Source of the DNA: CAYOLL01 sp964404765 [NCBI: uncultured Gemmatimonadota bacterium]
GTDB taxonomy: Bacteria; 4572-55
DNA length: 8,563 nucleotides
Assembly (NCBI GenBank): GCA_964404765.1
Contig: CAYOLL010000226.1
Coordinates: 1 to 8,563, forward strand
Reading direction: 5' to 3'
The notes beneath the pieces are model-generated. The model was given only the letters and a program-made list of their open reading frames with translations. It had not been told where the DNA came from and made no database searches. Made by a program: the position numbers and the translations under genes. Numbering within the stretch: the first letter of the stretch is position 1; each line of letters begins with the position of its first letter. This document shows, piece after piece, positions 1 through 7,370 of the stretch.

Positions 1-60
1 TTAATTTACAAATAGAAAACAAATTATGAAACTATGTGTGATGTCAATTTAATTGAATAT

Positions 61-95
61 CTTAGTGATTCTTTGTGCTTTAGTGATTTCGTGGC
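61..95. repeat. Imperfect tandem direct repeat, about 17-nt unit
   Basis: The units at 61-77 (CTTAGTGATTCTTTGTG) and 79-95 (TTTAGTGATTTCGTGGC) share the core TTAGTGATT and a similar end. GTG-rich, T-rich strings of this kind are common in the intergenic DNA of repeat-rich environmental genomes, but I cannot confirm dispersal from a single window. No function is assigned. Confidence 0.4.
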
Positions 96-170
96 TGATG
101 AATAATTCAGGCCAAAGCATTTCACCTCAGTGTGACAAGTCTATCTTTTTTAGCGTATCCTGTCAACCTT

Positions 171-190
171 TTTGCCGCATTTGAGGCAAA
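171..190. repeat. Inverted repeat (TTTGCC-N8-GGCAAA), possible weak terminator or operator
   Basis: A 6-bp perfect stem, TTTGCC (171-176) and GGCAAA (185-190), surrounds an 8-nt loop. It is followed by TTTTCCTT, which gives a weak resemblance to an intrinsic terminator for something upstream. The right arm also overlaps the -35 box of candidate promoter 1 (TTGAGG, 181-186), so an operator is equally possible. The stem is short and either role is speculative. Confidence 0.25.
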
Positions 191-209
191 TTTTCCTTCG
201 CTTTATACT
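181..209 (+). promoter_or_regulatory. Candidate sigma70-type promoter 1
   Basis: TTGAGG (181-186) and TATACT (204-209) are separated by 17 bp, which is optimal spacing for a housekeeping sigma factor. The -35 box matches TTGACA at 4 of 6 positions and the -10 box matches TATAAT at 5 of 6. If used, it would give a leader of roughly 165 nt before the A2M start. A second TATACT follows at 215-220 without a good -35 box. Confidence 0.3.
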
Positions 210-287
210 TCTCCTATACTCAGCCGCCGAGTTCATTTTGCCGTTGCGCGGAATAATCTACGTTCTTATCAGTAATACACTTTGCGC

Positions 288-316
288 TTTACCGCACTGC
301 GTATTTGCTGTATACT
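288..316 (+). promoter_or_regulatory. Candidate sigma70-type promoter 2
   Basis: TTTACC (288-293) and TATACT (311-316) are 17 bp apart. The -35 box matches the consensus at 4 of 6 positions and the -10 box at 5 of 6. It is the candidate nearest to the A2M gene and would leave a leader of about 60 nt. The organism's promoter consensus is unknown, so this is only a pattern match. Confidence 0.35.
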
Positions 317-370
317 CATCACAACGCCAAATTCGTCATTCCTAATTTTTAATTCTTAATTTCTTTGCCC

Positions 371-375
371 GGAGG
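371..375 (+). promoter_or_regulatory. Ribosome binding site of the A2M gene
   Basis: GGAGG lies 5 nt before ATG 381. With the signal peptide that begins directly at this ATG, it fixes the start of the large reading frame. Confidence 0.85.
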
Positions 376-380
376 ATTTT

Positions 381-3300
381 ATGTTTTCGTCCAAAATAAC
401 GCTGTTGATCCTGCTGCTCATCTTCGCGACGGTTGTTTTTTCCCAAACCGCGCAAACCGGCAAGCCGGCATCCGCTTCCAAAGGCGATGCCGAATTCGAC
501 AAAAAAAACTACGTCGCCGCGCTGGAGGCTTATCGGACTGAATTGGCCAAACTGCCCGCCGTGACCGCCGACAAGCGCTTCCATCTCGACTACAAAATCG
601 GCCTGTGCATGGTGCGCTTGCAGCGCGAGCAGGACTACCGCGAGCAGTTCGAGAAGCATATTGCCGATTACCTGACCCGCGCCGCCGGGACGATCTGGGA
701 ACCACGCGGCTACTATCTCAAAGGCTTGTTTCAGCCGTACGCCTGGTACGGCGAATATGATCAAGCCGACAGCGTCAACCTGCACCCGTTTGAAAAAGCC
801 CGCCAACGCTACAATCCTTATCTCAAAGACAAAAATCTCTGGCCCGGCGAAGTCTTTGACATTGACTTTGAACTGGCCAAAGTGCTGGAACAGAGCATTT
901 ATCAGCACGACAATTGGTATAATGAAAAACAAGTCCGACAAGGTCTCGTGCCGGATGGACATCAGGACGACATCGCTGAATTGGAAAAGAAAGAGCGCGA
1001 ATCGTTAGCCGAAAGCAACTCCCCCGCCAAAGCCGAATACTCCACCAAACGGGAAGTCCGCCAACGCCTCATCTTTCTCTACCGTGAGATGGAGAAGGTA
1101 GATTTTCCAAATCTCAAAGATTTGGAAAATCTTGAACGGGGTTTCAAAGTCAAATACAACCTGGCCAATTTCCTGCGCCGCCAGGCCCGCACCGATGTGT
1201 ATCGTCTGGAAGCGCTCAAGCTGCTGCGCACGGTGCGCGACGAGGCCAAAGCCGGCAAGCTGCGCGAAGACGCCCACTACATCCTCGTCCTGCATCATCA
1301 ACAAAACGGCGACTTGATCAGCGCCAAAAAAGAGGCCGAAGCGTTGATCAAAGATTTCCCGAAATCGCGCTGGGTGTCCGATTGCCGGGCCGTCCTTCAG
1401 GAAATCACCAAAAAAGAATTGTCGTTGCAAGTCAAGACCGTCTTTCTGCCCGGCCAGACGCCCGATTTTATGTTGACCAGCCGCAATCTGGATAAGGTGG
1501 AACTGAGCCTGCGCCCGCTGGATTTGGTCGGCTTTTTGGAGAAAAACAAAAATCGTTTTGAAAATCAATATTTGTATAACCTGGAGATGTTCGGCGGGAT
1601 TGACAAAGCGCTGGATTACGCCGGCAAGCCGCTGAAAACCTGGGCGCACAAAACGTCCGGCAAAGACGATTTTAAAATCGTGGCCGACTCATTGGCCGTC
1701 ACGTTAGAGCAGCCTTTGCCGATGGATTGCTATTTGCTGCTGGCTGAAGCCTCCCAGGTTCGCGCCGCCGCTTTGATCATCGTCACGGATTTAGCCATGG
1801 TGCAGCGCACGGCCGGGGACAAGTCGGTCGTGTTTATGGCCAACGCCATCACCGGCGCGCCGGTAGCCGGGGCGCAAGCGACGATTATCCAGGCCGACAA
1901 ATGGCAGGCCGGACAAACCGATGCCGACGGGCTTTTTCAGGCCACGCTGGTCAGGAATAACAACGATTGGCAATACAACCAAATCGCCTGTTTCGGCTAT
2001 TTGCAAAAGCGTGTGCCCGATTACAAGGTTTTGCAGGTCAATACCGCCGTGGCCGTTTCGCCGCAGAGCTATCGTAATTATTATGACGATCAGGAACGGC
2101 TGCAAAGCTACACCATCACCGACCGCACGGTTTATCGGCCCAAGCAAACCGTCTACTTCAAGCATCTGTTTCGCGAGAACAAGGACGGCGTCTTTTTCCC
2201 GGCCACGAATCGTCAAATTCAAATTTCCATCAACAATCCCAAAGGCGAAGTCGTGCTGGATTCCACCTACACGGCCAATGAATTTGGCAGCATCGCCGGT
2301 TCGTACGCCGTGCCCGACGAGGCCCCGCTGGGCGCGTACAACTTCCAAATCCGCGCCAACGGCAACTGGATTTACGGCTCGAACGCCCAATTCCGCGTGG
2401 AGGAATACAAACGGCCGGAGGTCAAGCTGAATATCCTGGCTGACGAGGCCACGCTCAAAGTCGGGCAGACGGCCAAAGTCACGTTGCAGGCCGAGTATTA
2501 CTTTGGCGGCGGTGTGCCGGACGCGGAAGTCAGCTACACGATCAAGCGGCGCAATTATCGGCCGTCATTTTACGCGGGCAACGATTACGACTGGCTGTAT
2601 GGGCGCGGTTTTGCCGATGTTGAGCGCGACCGAGGCTGGTGGTGGCAGCGCTGGTGGTATTACGATTGGCAGGAGACGGTTGTCAAATCCGGCACGGCCA
2701 AAACCGACGCCACAGGTGAAGTCAAAGTGGATGTGCCGACCGCCGACCTGCTGTCCGACGATTGGGACGATGCCTACATGTTGAGCGTGGACGCGCACGT
2801 GACCGACGCCAGCCGCCGGCAGGTGGACGCGCACAAGGAGTTTGTCCTGCCGGTGCAAGAGTTTTACGCCCACGTTACCTGCGAGCGCAACTTTCTGCTG
2901 CCCAACGAAAAAGCCAAATTCACCATCCAAACCCTGACGCCCAATTACGCGCCCTACGACGCGGGGGGCGAAGTGCAGATTTTCAAATTGATCGAGAAGA
3001 ACACCCCCCCGGCCCCCCTTGACAGGGGGGAATTAACGGAAGACCCGTACATCGAAACCAAAATTTTTAGCGAGAAATTGAAGACCGTCGCCGGGCGGGC
3101 CGAATACGTCTGGATTCCCAAAGAGGATGGGCGCTTCCGGGTCAAGTTCCGGGCGCTGGACGCACGGGAAAAAGTGGTCATCGGTCAGACCGAGTTGTGG
3201 GTGGCGGGCGAGAAATTTGCCGGGCGGACGTATCGCTTCAGCGGCCTGAGCGTCACGACCGACAAAGGCACCTACGCCGAGGGCGAAACCGCCCATCTGC

Positions 3301-6300
3301 TGCTGACCGTCGAGCGCGAAAACAGCCACGTCTTTTTGACCGCCGCGGCTAATAACGACCTGTTCAGCGCGGATGTGATCGCCGTTTCCGGGCGGGCCAA
3401 AACCATCCCGCTCAAGATCACGGCGCAGCATGTGCCCAACTTTTTCCTGACCGGCTATGCGTTGCGTGACGGCAAAGTATTGACCGACAACCGGCAAGTG
3501 TTTGTGCCGCCGGCCAAACATTTTATCAACGTGGAATTGGCGGCGGACAAGACCGAATACAAGCCGGGCGAGACGGGCAAATTCAGCCTGAAGACGACCG
3601 ATTCCGCCGGTCAACCGATTGCCTCGGAAGTCAGCCTGAGCGTGTTTGACGCCTCGCTGCTCTACATCGCCCCGGATTTGACGCCGGACATTCGCCGTCA
3701 CTTTTACGGCAGTTTGCGTAATGAAAATGTGCCGACGGTTTTTTCGCTGGATTACGCCGTTTATCCCAAGACCGAAGATAAGCAAGAGTACAAACAATAT
3801 GAAGGACACGGTTATCCGGCCGGTTGGTATGAGATCGGTGAGATGGATGACCTGGCGCAGGAAGAAAGCGGCGTCGGTTATGGCCGGGCAACGGGCGGGG
3901 CAATGGTACAAAAGAATCAAACAGCGAGTGTAAGAGTTGCATCTGCCCCAGCTCCGGCAATGGCTGCGATGGAAATGGCCGCCGATGCCGTCGCAACTAA
4001 CGGTAAGGCGAAAAAGGATGGCGATGGGCGTGACGAAAAGGAAGTTAAGCCGGATTTTAAGCCGGAAATCCGCGCCGACTTTTCGGAGACGGTGTTGTGG
4101 CGGCCTTTTGTGGTCACCGATAAAAACGGCCTGGCCACCGTCGAATGCAAATACTCGGACGCCTTAACAACCTGGCAAGCGACGGCTAAAGCCATCACGA
4201 CCAGCACACAGGTGGGCGAGGCGACCACGACCGTGCGCACGAAGAAGGACATTTTGGTGCGCTTGCAAGCCCCGCGCTTCTTCGTGGAAAAGGACGAGGT
4301 CGTTCTGTCAGCCAATGTGCACAATTACTCGACGCAGAAGCAAAGCTTGAATGTGAAGCTGGAGTTGGAAGGCGGGACGTTGGAGCCATTTGAAAATAAA
4401 ACGAATCCACGACCGCCGGCAATTTTTCAAATTGAAAATGCGCTGCAATTGGAGCCAAATTCCGAAAAACGCCTTGACTGGCGCGTCAAAGTCACCCAAT
4501 CCGGTGCGGCCAAAATCCGCGTCACCGCCGCCTCCAAAACCGACGGCGACGCCATGGAAATGACCTTCCCGGTGATTGCCTACGGCATCGAAAAGATGGT
4601 GGCGCAACTGGGCGAATTGAAGGACGGGGCAAAGACGGCGAATTTGACGATTGCCGTGCCGGACGAAATCCGCCCCGGCTCGCAATCGCTGACGATTCAG
4701 TTGAATCCGTCGCTGGCGGCCATCACCATTGACGCGCTGCCCTATCTGGCCGATTATCCGTACGGCTGTTTCGAGCAGACCATGAGCCGATTTGTTCCGG
4801 CGGCATTGACCGCCAAAACGCTGCAAGATTTGGGGCTGAATCTGCGCGATCTGCAAAAGGCGCGCAAAAATATCATGGCCGAAAAATTGGCCGCCGGTCG
4901 TTGGCATCACCGCGAAAGCCCGGTCTTTGACGATGCTGAATTGCGCAATATGATTACAGCCGGGTTGGAACGGCTGATGCACTTTCAGAAACCCGACGGC
5001 GGCTTTGGCTGGTGGACGAACGACGGCTATTCCGATCCGTACATGACTGCGCACGGCCTGAACGCCCTGCTGCTGGCCCGCGCCTGCGACCTGAACGTGA
5101 GCAAGAGTATGCTGTCCCGCGCTGCCGACTTTTTGGCCAATCACCTCAAAACCCACGACAACATCCCGGAAAATTTGCAGGCCTACGCCTTTTACGCCAT
5201 CTCCAACTATGACCCGAAAACGGTCGACGTGAAGGCGCTGGACAAGATTTACAACAAGCGTGATAAGCTATCCTACTATTCCTGGGCCTTGCTGGGCCTG
5301 ACTTACACCAACATCGTGCTGGACGAAATGGGCCAATTCAAGCCGGGCAATCTCGCGCCGGGTTCAGTGGACAAGCCATTGATCAACCAGAAAATCAAAA
5401 GCGCGGCATTCGAAAAAATGGTCGTCCTGCGCGAAAATTTGCTGGATCGCATCAAGACGGACGAGAACAACGGCGCAAAGCAATATTACTGGCAACCGGA
5501 AGGCGGCTATTGGTGGTATTGGTGGAACGACCGCATCGAAACAACGGCCACGGCCTTGCAATTCCTCAACCGGGTGGACCCGCAGAACGAAGCGCTGGCC
5601 GGCGTGGTGCGCTGGTTGGTCAACAATCGGCGCGGCAATCGCTGGAATAGCACGAAGGACACGGCCCTGGCCGTCAGCGTGCTGCTGGAATACGCCCGGA
5701 CGCACGGCGAACTGTCCGCCAACTACACCCTCACCGTCAAGTTAGACGGGGCGCAACTCAAGGCCATCGAAGTCACGCCGCAAAACCTGCTGACGTTCGA
5801 TAACCAAATCGTCGCCCCGGCCTCCGGCCTGAAGCCCGGCGCGCACCAAATCGAAATCACAAAGGACGGCAAAGGCAGCCTGTATTATGCGGCCTTTGTG
5901 GAATATTTCACCAAAGAAGACCCGATCAAGGGCACGGGCAACGAGTTGTATATCACGCGGGACTATTACCGCCTGAACGACGTGCCGCCCGGCGCGGCAG
6001 AACGCGGCGAACTGACCACCGCCCTGAAGAACGGCGACATCCTGACCAGCGGCGAGGAAATCGAAGTCGTGCTGCGCTTAGACGCCCGCAACGACTACGA
6101 ATACCTCGTCTTTGAGGACATGAAACCGGCCGGTTGCGAGTTCACCATCGTCCAATCCCAGGGCGGCTGGATGGAGTTGCGCGACGAAAAGGCCGTCTTT
6201 TTCCGAAACTACTTGCAACAGGGCAAATCGGAAATCCGCTACCGCCTGCGCGCGGAAACGCCCGGCATCTTCCACGCGCTGCCGACGGACGGGCGGTGCA

Positions 6301-6362
6301 TGTACGCGCCGGATGTGCGGGGGATTAGCGATAGTTTTGTGGTGGGGGTGGAGGACAAATAA
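381..6362 (+). CDS. Secreted alpha-2-macroglobulin family protein with CFEQ thioester
   Basis: This is a 1993-residue A2M, probably a periplasmic or envelope-attached protease trap: in this family, cleavage of a bait region exposes a thioester that links covalently to the protease. Residues 1-21 are a signal peptide (K5, then a hydrophobic core) without a lipobox Cys, so it is not an evident lipoprotein. Residues about 35-345 are helical and TPR-like. MG-type beta domains follow, including the MG2-like segment DRTVYRPKQTVYFK at 581-594. BRD-like sequence spans about 950-1095. A low-complexity Ala/Lys/Asp/Glu-rich stretch at about 1131-1233 may be the bait region. The A2M core starts near F1234 (ETVLWRPF). 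The thioester motif is C1463-F-E-Q1466, followed by an alpha/alpha toroid (QKPDGGFGWW; WNSTKDTALAV) to about 1790 and a C-terminal receptor-like MG domain (about 1890-1993). It is longer than Escherichia coli YfaS, mainly through the N-terminal helical region. No pbpC-type partner is in the window. Family assignment is firm; domain edges are approximate. Confidence 0.95.
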   Translation: MFSSKITLLILLLIFATVVFSQTAQTGKPASASKGDAEFDKKNYVAALEAYRTELAKLPAVTADKRFHLDYKIGLCMVRLQREQDYREQFEKHIADYLTRAAGTIWEPRGYYLKGLFQPYAWYGEYDQADSVNLHPFEKARQRYNPYLKDKNLWPGEVFDIDFELAKVLEQSIYQHDNWYNEKQVRQGLVPDGHQDDIAELEKKERESLAESNSPAKAEYSTKREVRQRLIFLYREMEKVDFPNLKDLENLERGFKVKYNLANFLRRQARTDVYRLEALKLLRTVRDEAKAGKLREDAHYILVLHHQQNGDLISAKKEAEALIKDFPKSRWVSDCRAVLQEITKKELSLQVKTVFLPGQTPDFMLTSRNLDKVELSLRPLDLVGFLEKNKNRFENQYLYNLEMFGGIDKALDYAGKPLKTWAHKTSGKDDFKIVADSLAVTLEQPLPMDCYLLLAEASQVRAAALIIVTDLAMVQRTAGDKSVVFMANAITGAPVAGAQATIIQADKWQAGQTDADGLFQATLVRNNNDWQYNQIACFGYLQKRVPDYKVLQVNTAVAVSPQSYRNYYDDQERLQSYTITDRTVYRPKQTVYFKHLFRENKDGVFFPATNRQIQISINNPKGEVVLDSTYTANEFGSIAGSYAVPDEAPLGAYNFQIRANGNWIYGSNAQFRVEEYKRPEVKLNILADEATLKVGQTAKVTLQAEYYFGGGVPDAEVSYTIKRRNYRPSFYAGNDYDWLYGRGFADVERDRGWWWQRWWYYDWQETVVKSGTAKTDATGEVKVDVPTADLLSDDWDDAYMLSVDAHVTDASRRQVDAHKEFVLPVQEFYAHVTCERNFLLPNEKAKFTIQTLTPNYAPYDAGGEVQIFKLIEKNTPPAPLDRGELTEDPYIETKIFSEKLKTVAGRAEYVWIPKEDGRFRVKFRALDAREKVVIGQTELWVAGEKFAGRTYRFSGLSVTTDKGTYAEGETAHLLLTVERENSHVFLTAAANNDLFSADVIAVSGRAKTIPLKITAQHVPNFFLTGYALRDGKVLTDNRQVFVPPAKHFINVELAADKTEYKPGETGKFSLKTTDSAGQPIASEVSLSVFDASLLYIAPDLTPDIRRHFYGSLRNENVPTVFSLDYAVYPKTEDKQEYKQYEGHGYPAGWYEIGEMDDLAQEESGVGYGRATGGAMVQKNQTASVRVASAPAPAMAAMEMAADAVATNGKAKKDGDGRDEKEVKPDFKPEIRADFSETVLWRPFVVTDKNGLATVECKYSDALTTWQATAKAITTSTQVGEATTTVRTKKDILVRLQAPRFFVEKDEVVLSANVHNYSTQKQSLNVKLELEGGTLEPFENKTNPRPPAIFQIENALQLEPNSEKRLDWRVKVTQSGAAKIRVTAASKTDGDAMEMTFPVIAYGIEKMVAQLGELKDGAKTANLTIAVPDEIRPGSQSLTIQLNPSLAAITIDALPYLADYPYGCFEQTMSRFVPAALTAKTLQDLGLNLRDLQKARKNIMAEKLAAGRWHHRESPVFDDAELRNMITAGLERLMHFQKPDGGFGWWTNDGYSDPYMTAHGLNALLLARACDLNVSKSMLSRAADFLANHLKTHDNIPENLQAYAFYAISNYDPKTVDVKALDKIYNKRDKLSYYSWALLGLTYTNIVLDEMGQFKPGNLAPGSVDKPLINQKIKSAAFEKMVVLRENLLDRIKTDENNGAKQYYWQPEGGYWWYWWNDRIETTATALQFLNRVDPQNEALAGVVRWLVNNRRGNRWNSTKDTALAVSVLLEYARTHGELSANYTLTVKLDGAQLKAIEVTPQNLLTFDNQIVAPASGLKPGAHQIEITKDGKGSLYYAAFVEYFTKEDPIKGTGNELYITRDYYRLNDVPPGAAERGELTTALKNGDILTSGEEIEVVLRLDARNDYEYLVFEDMKPAGCEFTIVQSQGGWMELRDEKAVFFRNYLQQGKSEIRYRLRAETPGIFHALPTDGRCMYAPDVRGISDSFVVGVEDK
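1100..1132. repeat. Perfect 15-bp palindrome inside the A2M coding sequence
   Basis: AGATTTTCCAAATCT (1100-1114) and its exact reverse complement (1118-1132) flank a 3-nt CAA loop. It is AT-rich in a GC-rich gene and is read in frame as V-D-F-P-N-L-K-D-L-E-N-L around residues 240-251, in the helical N-terminal region. A stem this long and perfect is not expected from codon choice, so I read it as a small palindromic repeat element that has settled in-frame. Confidence 0.75.
3013..3030. repeat. C6/G6 palindromic repeat inside the A2M coding sequence
   Basis: CCCCCCT (3013-3019) pairs with AGGGGGG (3024-3030) across a 4-nt loop. A further run of seven C precedes it (3004-3010). It is read as N-T-P-P-A-P-L-D-R-G-E-L-T (residues 874-886), a Pro-rich insertion in a linker between MG-type domains. 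Sequences of the form PP-x-P-L-x-R-G encoded by GC palindromes are known to me as dispersed repeats that invade reading frames in several bacterial groups. Confidence 0.65.
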
Positions 6363-6365
6363 ATG
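6350..6365 (+). promoter_or_regulatory. Shine-Dalgarno inside the A2M tail; stop TAA abuts next ATG
   Basis: GGAGG (6350-6354) lies in the last A2M codons, 8 nt before ATG 6363. The A2M stop TAA (6360-6362) directly precedes that ATG. This arrangement favours translational coupling of the downstream gene to A2M, and the same arrangement recurs at 8290-8305. Confidence 0.7.
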
Positions 6366-7175
6366 GAAAAAATACAACTGTTTCGCGCTGAAGATTTGCA
6401 ATCTATTTGCAAAATACTTGCTGATACTTCAAAAGGTTTGACTGGAAGCGAGATTGAGTATTGGCTTAAAAATGGCAATATTCCTGACGTTTCTCCTGGC
6501 GCAACTAAATGGAAGCGTTTGTACGATGCGTTTGTTGAGTTTCAAAACAAGCATCAATTCGGAAATCACGTTGTAAAGTTCATAATTCACGTGATGAATC
6601 CTGTTCTGTATACAGACAAGCCGTTTGTTTTTGCTGAACGTAGGGATAAGCTGAATGCCGTTCTCTCGTTTTCCGGCATGTCCGTTGGTGATGACGGCAA
6701 AATCAGACGGGTGGAAAAAGCCAGCAATTTGGATGAAGCGATGGCAAGAGCAAGTCGTCTACATGCCGCATTGCTTTCAAGGCAAGTGCATCCAGACATT
6801 TTGCTGTTTTGCAAAGCCGAACTTTTTCAAGAAAACTACTTTCATGCAATTTTTGAAGCAATGAAGTCAATCACGGAAAAGATTAGAAGGCTATCCGGCG
6901 CAAGTAGTGATGGCGCGACCTTAGTAGATGATGCCTTTGGATTCAAAGGCGGGGGCGATCCTATTTTGGCAATCAATGCGCTTGCAACTGAGAGTCAACG
7001 TGGTGAACAACGCGGATTTGTAAACTTGTTGAAAGGATTGTATGGGACTATTCGCAACCCAATTGCCCACGATCCGAAAATTGAATGGGATACGTCTGAA
7101 CAAGACGTGATGGATATTCTAACGACTCTATCTCTGATTCATCGAAAGCTTGACAATGCGGAAAAATTTAGGTGA
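6363..7175 (+). CDS. TIGR02391 (Ymh-like) family protein with HEPN-type RNxxxH motif
   Basis: This 270-residue protein has no signal peptide or membrane segment, so it should be cytoplasmic. The C-terminal part (about 150-265) matches the TIGR02391/Ymh pattern as I remember it: F-H-A-I-F-E-A-M-K near the start, a G-F-V-N-L-L-K-G-L-Y-G stretch, then R231-N-P-I-A-H236 and a helix ending in the I-H-R-K-L-D region. R-N-x3-H fits the HEPN RNase signature (R-x4-6-H), so an RNA-cleaving toxin or abortive-infection role is plausible but inferred. The N-terminal part (1-145) is unrecognised; residues 10-60 may be a small helical domain. It starts at the codon after the A2M stop. Base composition is unlike its neighbours: 60-base stretches I counted have 32, 33 and 42% GC, against 63% near the A2M end. 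This suggests horizontal acquisition. Its TGA stop overlaps the start of a relic A2M tail. Confidence 0.85.
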   Translation: MEKIQLFRAEDLQSICKILADTSKGLTGSEIEYWLKNGNIPDVSPGATKWKRLYDAFVEFQNKHQFGNHVVKFIIHVMNPVLYTDKPFVFAERRDKLNAVLSFSGMSVGDDGKIRRVEKASNLDEAMARASRLHAALLSRQVHPDILLFCKAELFQENYFHAIFEAMKSITEKIRRLSGASSDGATLVDDAFGFKGGGDPILAINALATESQRGEQRGFVNLLKGLYGTIRNPIAHDPKIEWDTSEQDVMDILTTLSLIHRKLDNAEKFR

Positions 7176-7287
7176 GGATAAGGCCGTCTTCTTCCGCAAC
7201 TACCTGCCGCAAGGCAAGCGCTAAATCCGCTACCGCCTTCGCGCGGAAACGCCCAACATCCTCCACGCCCTGCCGACCGACGACCGG
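7174..7287 (+). pseudogene. Relic of a second A2M gene, 3' part (tail copy A)
   Basis: This stretch aligns without gaps to A2M 6183-6296 at a constant offset of 991. Over 111 bases (7177-7287) I count 91 identities (about 82%). Read in the A2M frame it gives E-D-K-A-V-F-F-R-N-Y-L-P-Q-G-K-R, then a TAA stop at 7222-7224, then I-R-Y-R-L-R-A-E-T-P-N-I-L-H-A-L-P-T-D-D-R. Eight of the 15 changed codons are synonymous, which suggests it once evolved as a working paralogue rather than as a fresh duplication. It lacks the rest of the gene and is not translated from any visible start. Similarity stops near 7287. Confidence 0.85.
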
Positions 7288-7350
7288 GAAAGTAGCAAAA
7301 GCCGCGTCGAGTTGAAGATTAAAAGCGCGTGTCAGAATCTCACCCTAAAC

Positions 7351-7361
7351 AAGGAAAGGAG
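7351..7361 (+). promoter_or_regulatory. Ribosome binding site deciding the start of the 7371 gene
   Basis: AAGGAAAGGAG ends 9 nt before ATG 7371. It supports that start over the in-frame GTG at 7329, which has no comparable site in front of it. Confidence 0.7.
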
Positions 7362-7370
7362 TTTTCCCAA

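Larger units (their letters stand above)
1..380. other. AT-rich intergenic leader upstream of the A2M gene
   Basis: No convincing gene is seen on either strand. The region is AT-rich, in contrast to the GC-rich gene that follows. It holds an imperfect direct repeat (61-95), an inverted repeat (171-190), three copies of TATACT (204-209, 215-220, 311-316) of which two have a plausible -35 box at 17 bp, an AT-rich stretch just before the gene (about 329-363) and the Shine-Dalgarno site at 371-375. The start of the window may lie between genes; no end of an upstream gene can be recognised. Confidence 0.7.

Noticed and set aside
342-962. - strand open frame at the start of the A2M gene, reaching into the leader
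   Set aside because: It mostly mirrors the A2M N-terminus, and its end runs into AT-rich intergenic DNA, giving a Lys/Arg-rich tail with no family likeness.
3033-3920. Long open frame on the - strand (295 codons) inside the A2M gene
   Set aside because: It runs antisense to a clearly coding A2M sequence, has no ribosome binding site I can see, and its translation is low in recognisable motifs. It is expected from the GC-rich codon use of the + strand gene.
4424-4438. Short palindrome TTTTCAA-A-TTGAAAA in an AT-rich part of A2M
   Set aside because: The stem is only 7 bp with a 1-nt centre, and the bases are simple A/T runs, so chance is a sufficient explanation, unlike the 15-bp palindrome at 1100-1132.
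4308-5156. Long open frame on the - strand (282 codons) opposite the thioester region
   Set aside because: Antisense shadow of the best-conserved part of A2M; no family features seen.
7329-7370. GTG 7329 as the start of the unknown cysteine-containing protein
   Set aside because: No ribosome binding site precedes it, while ATG 7371 has AAGGAAAGGAG at good distance. The 14 extra residues overlap that site.
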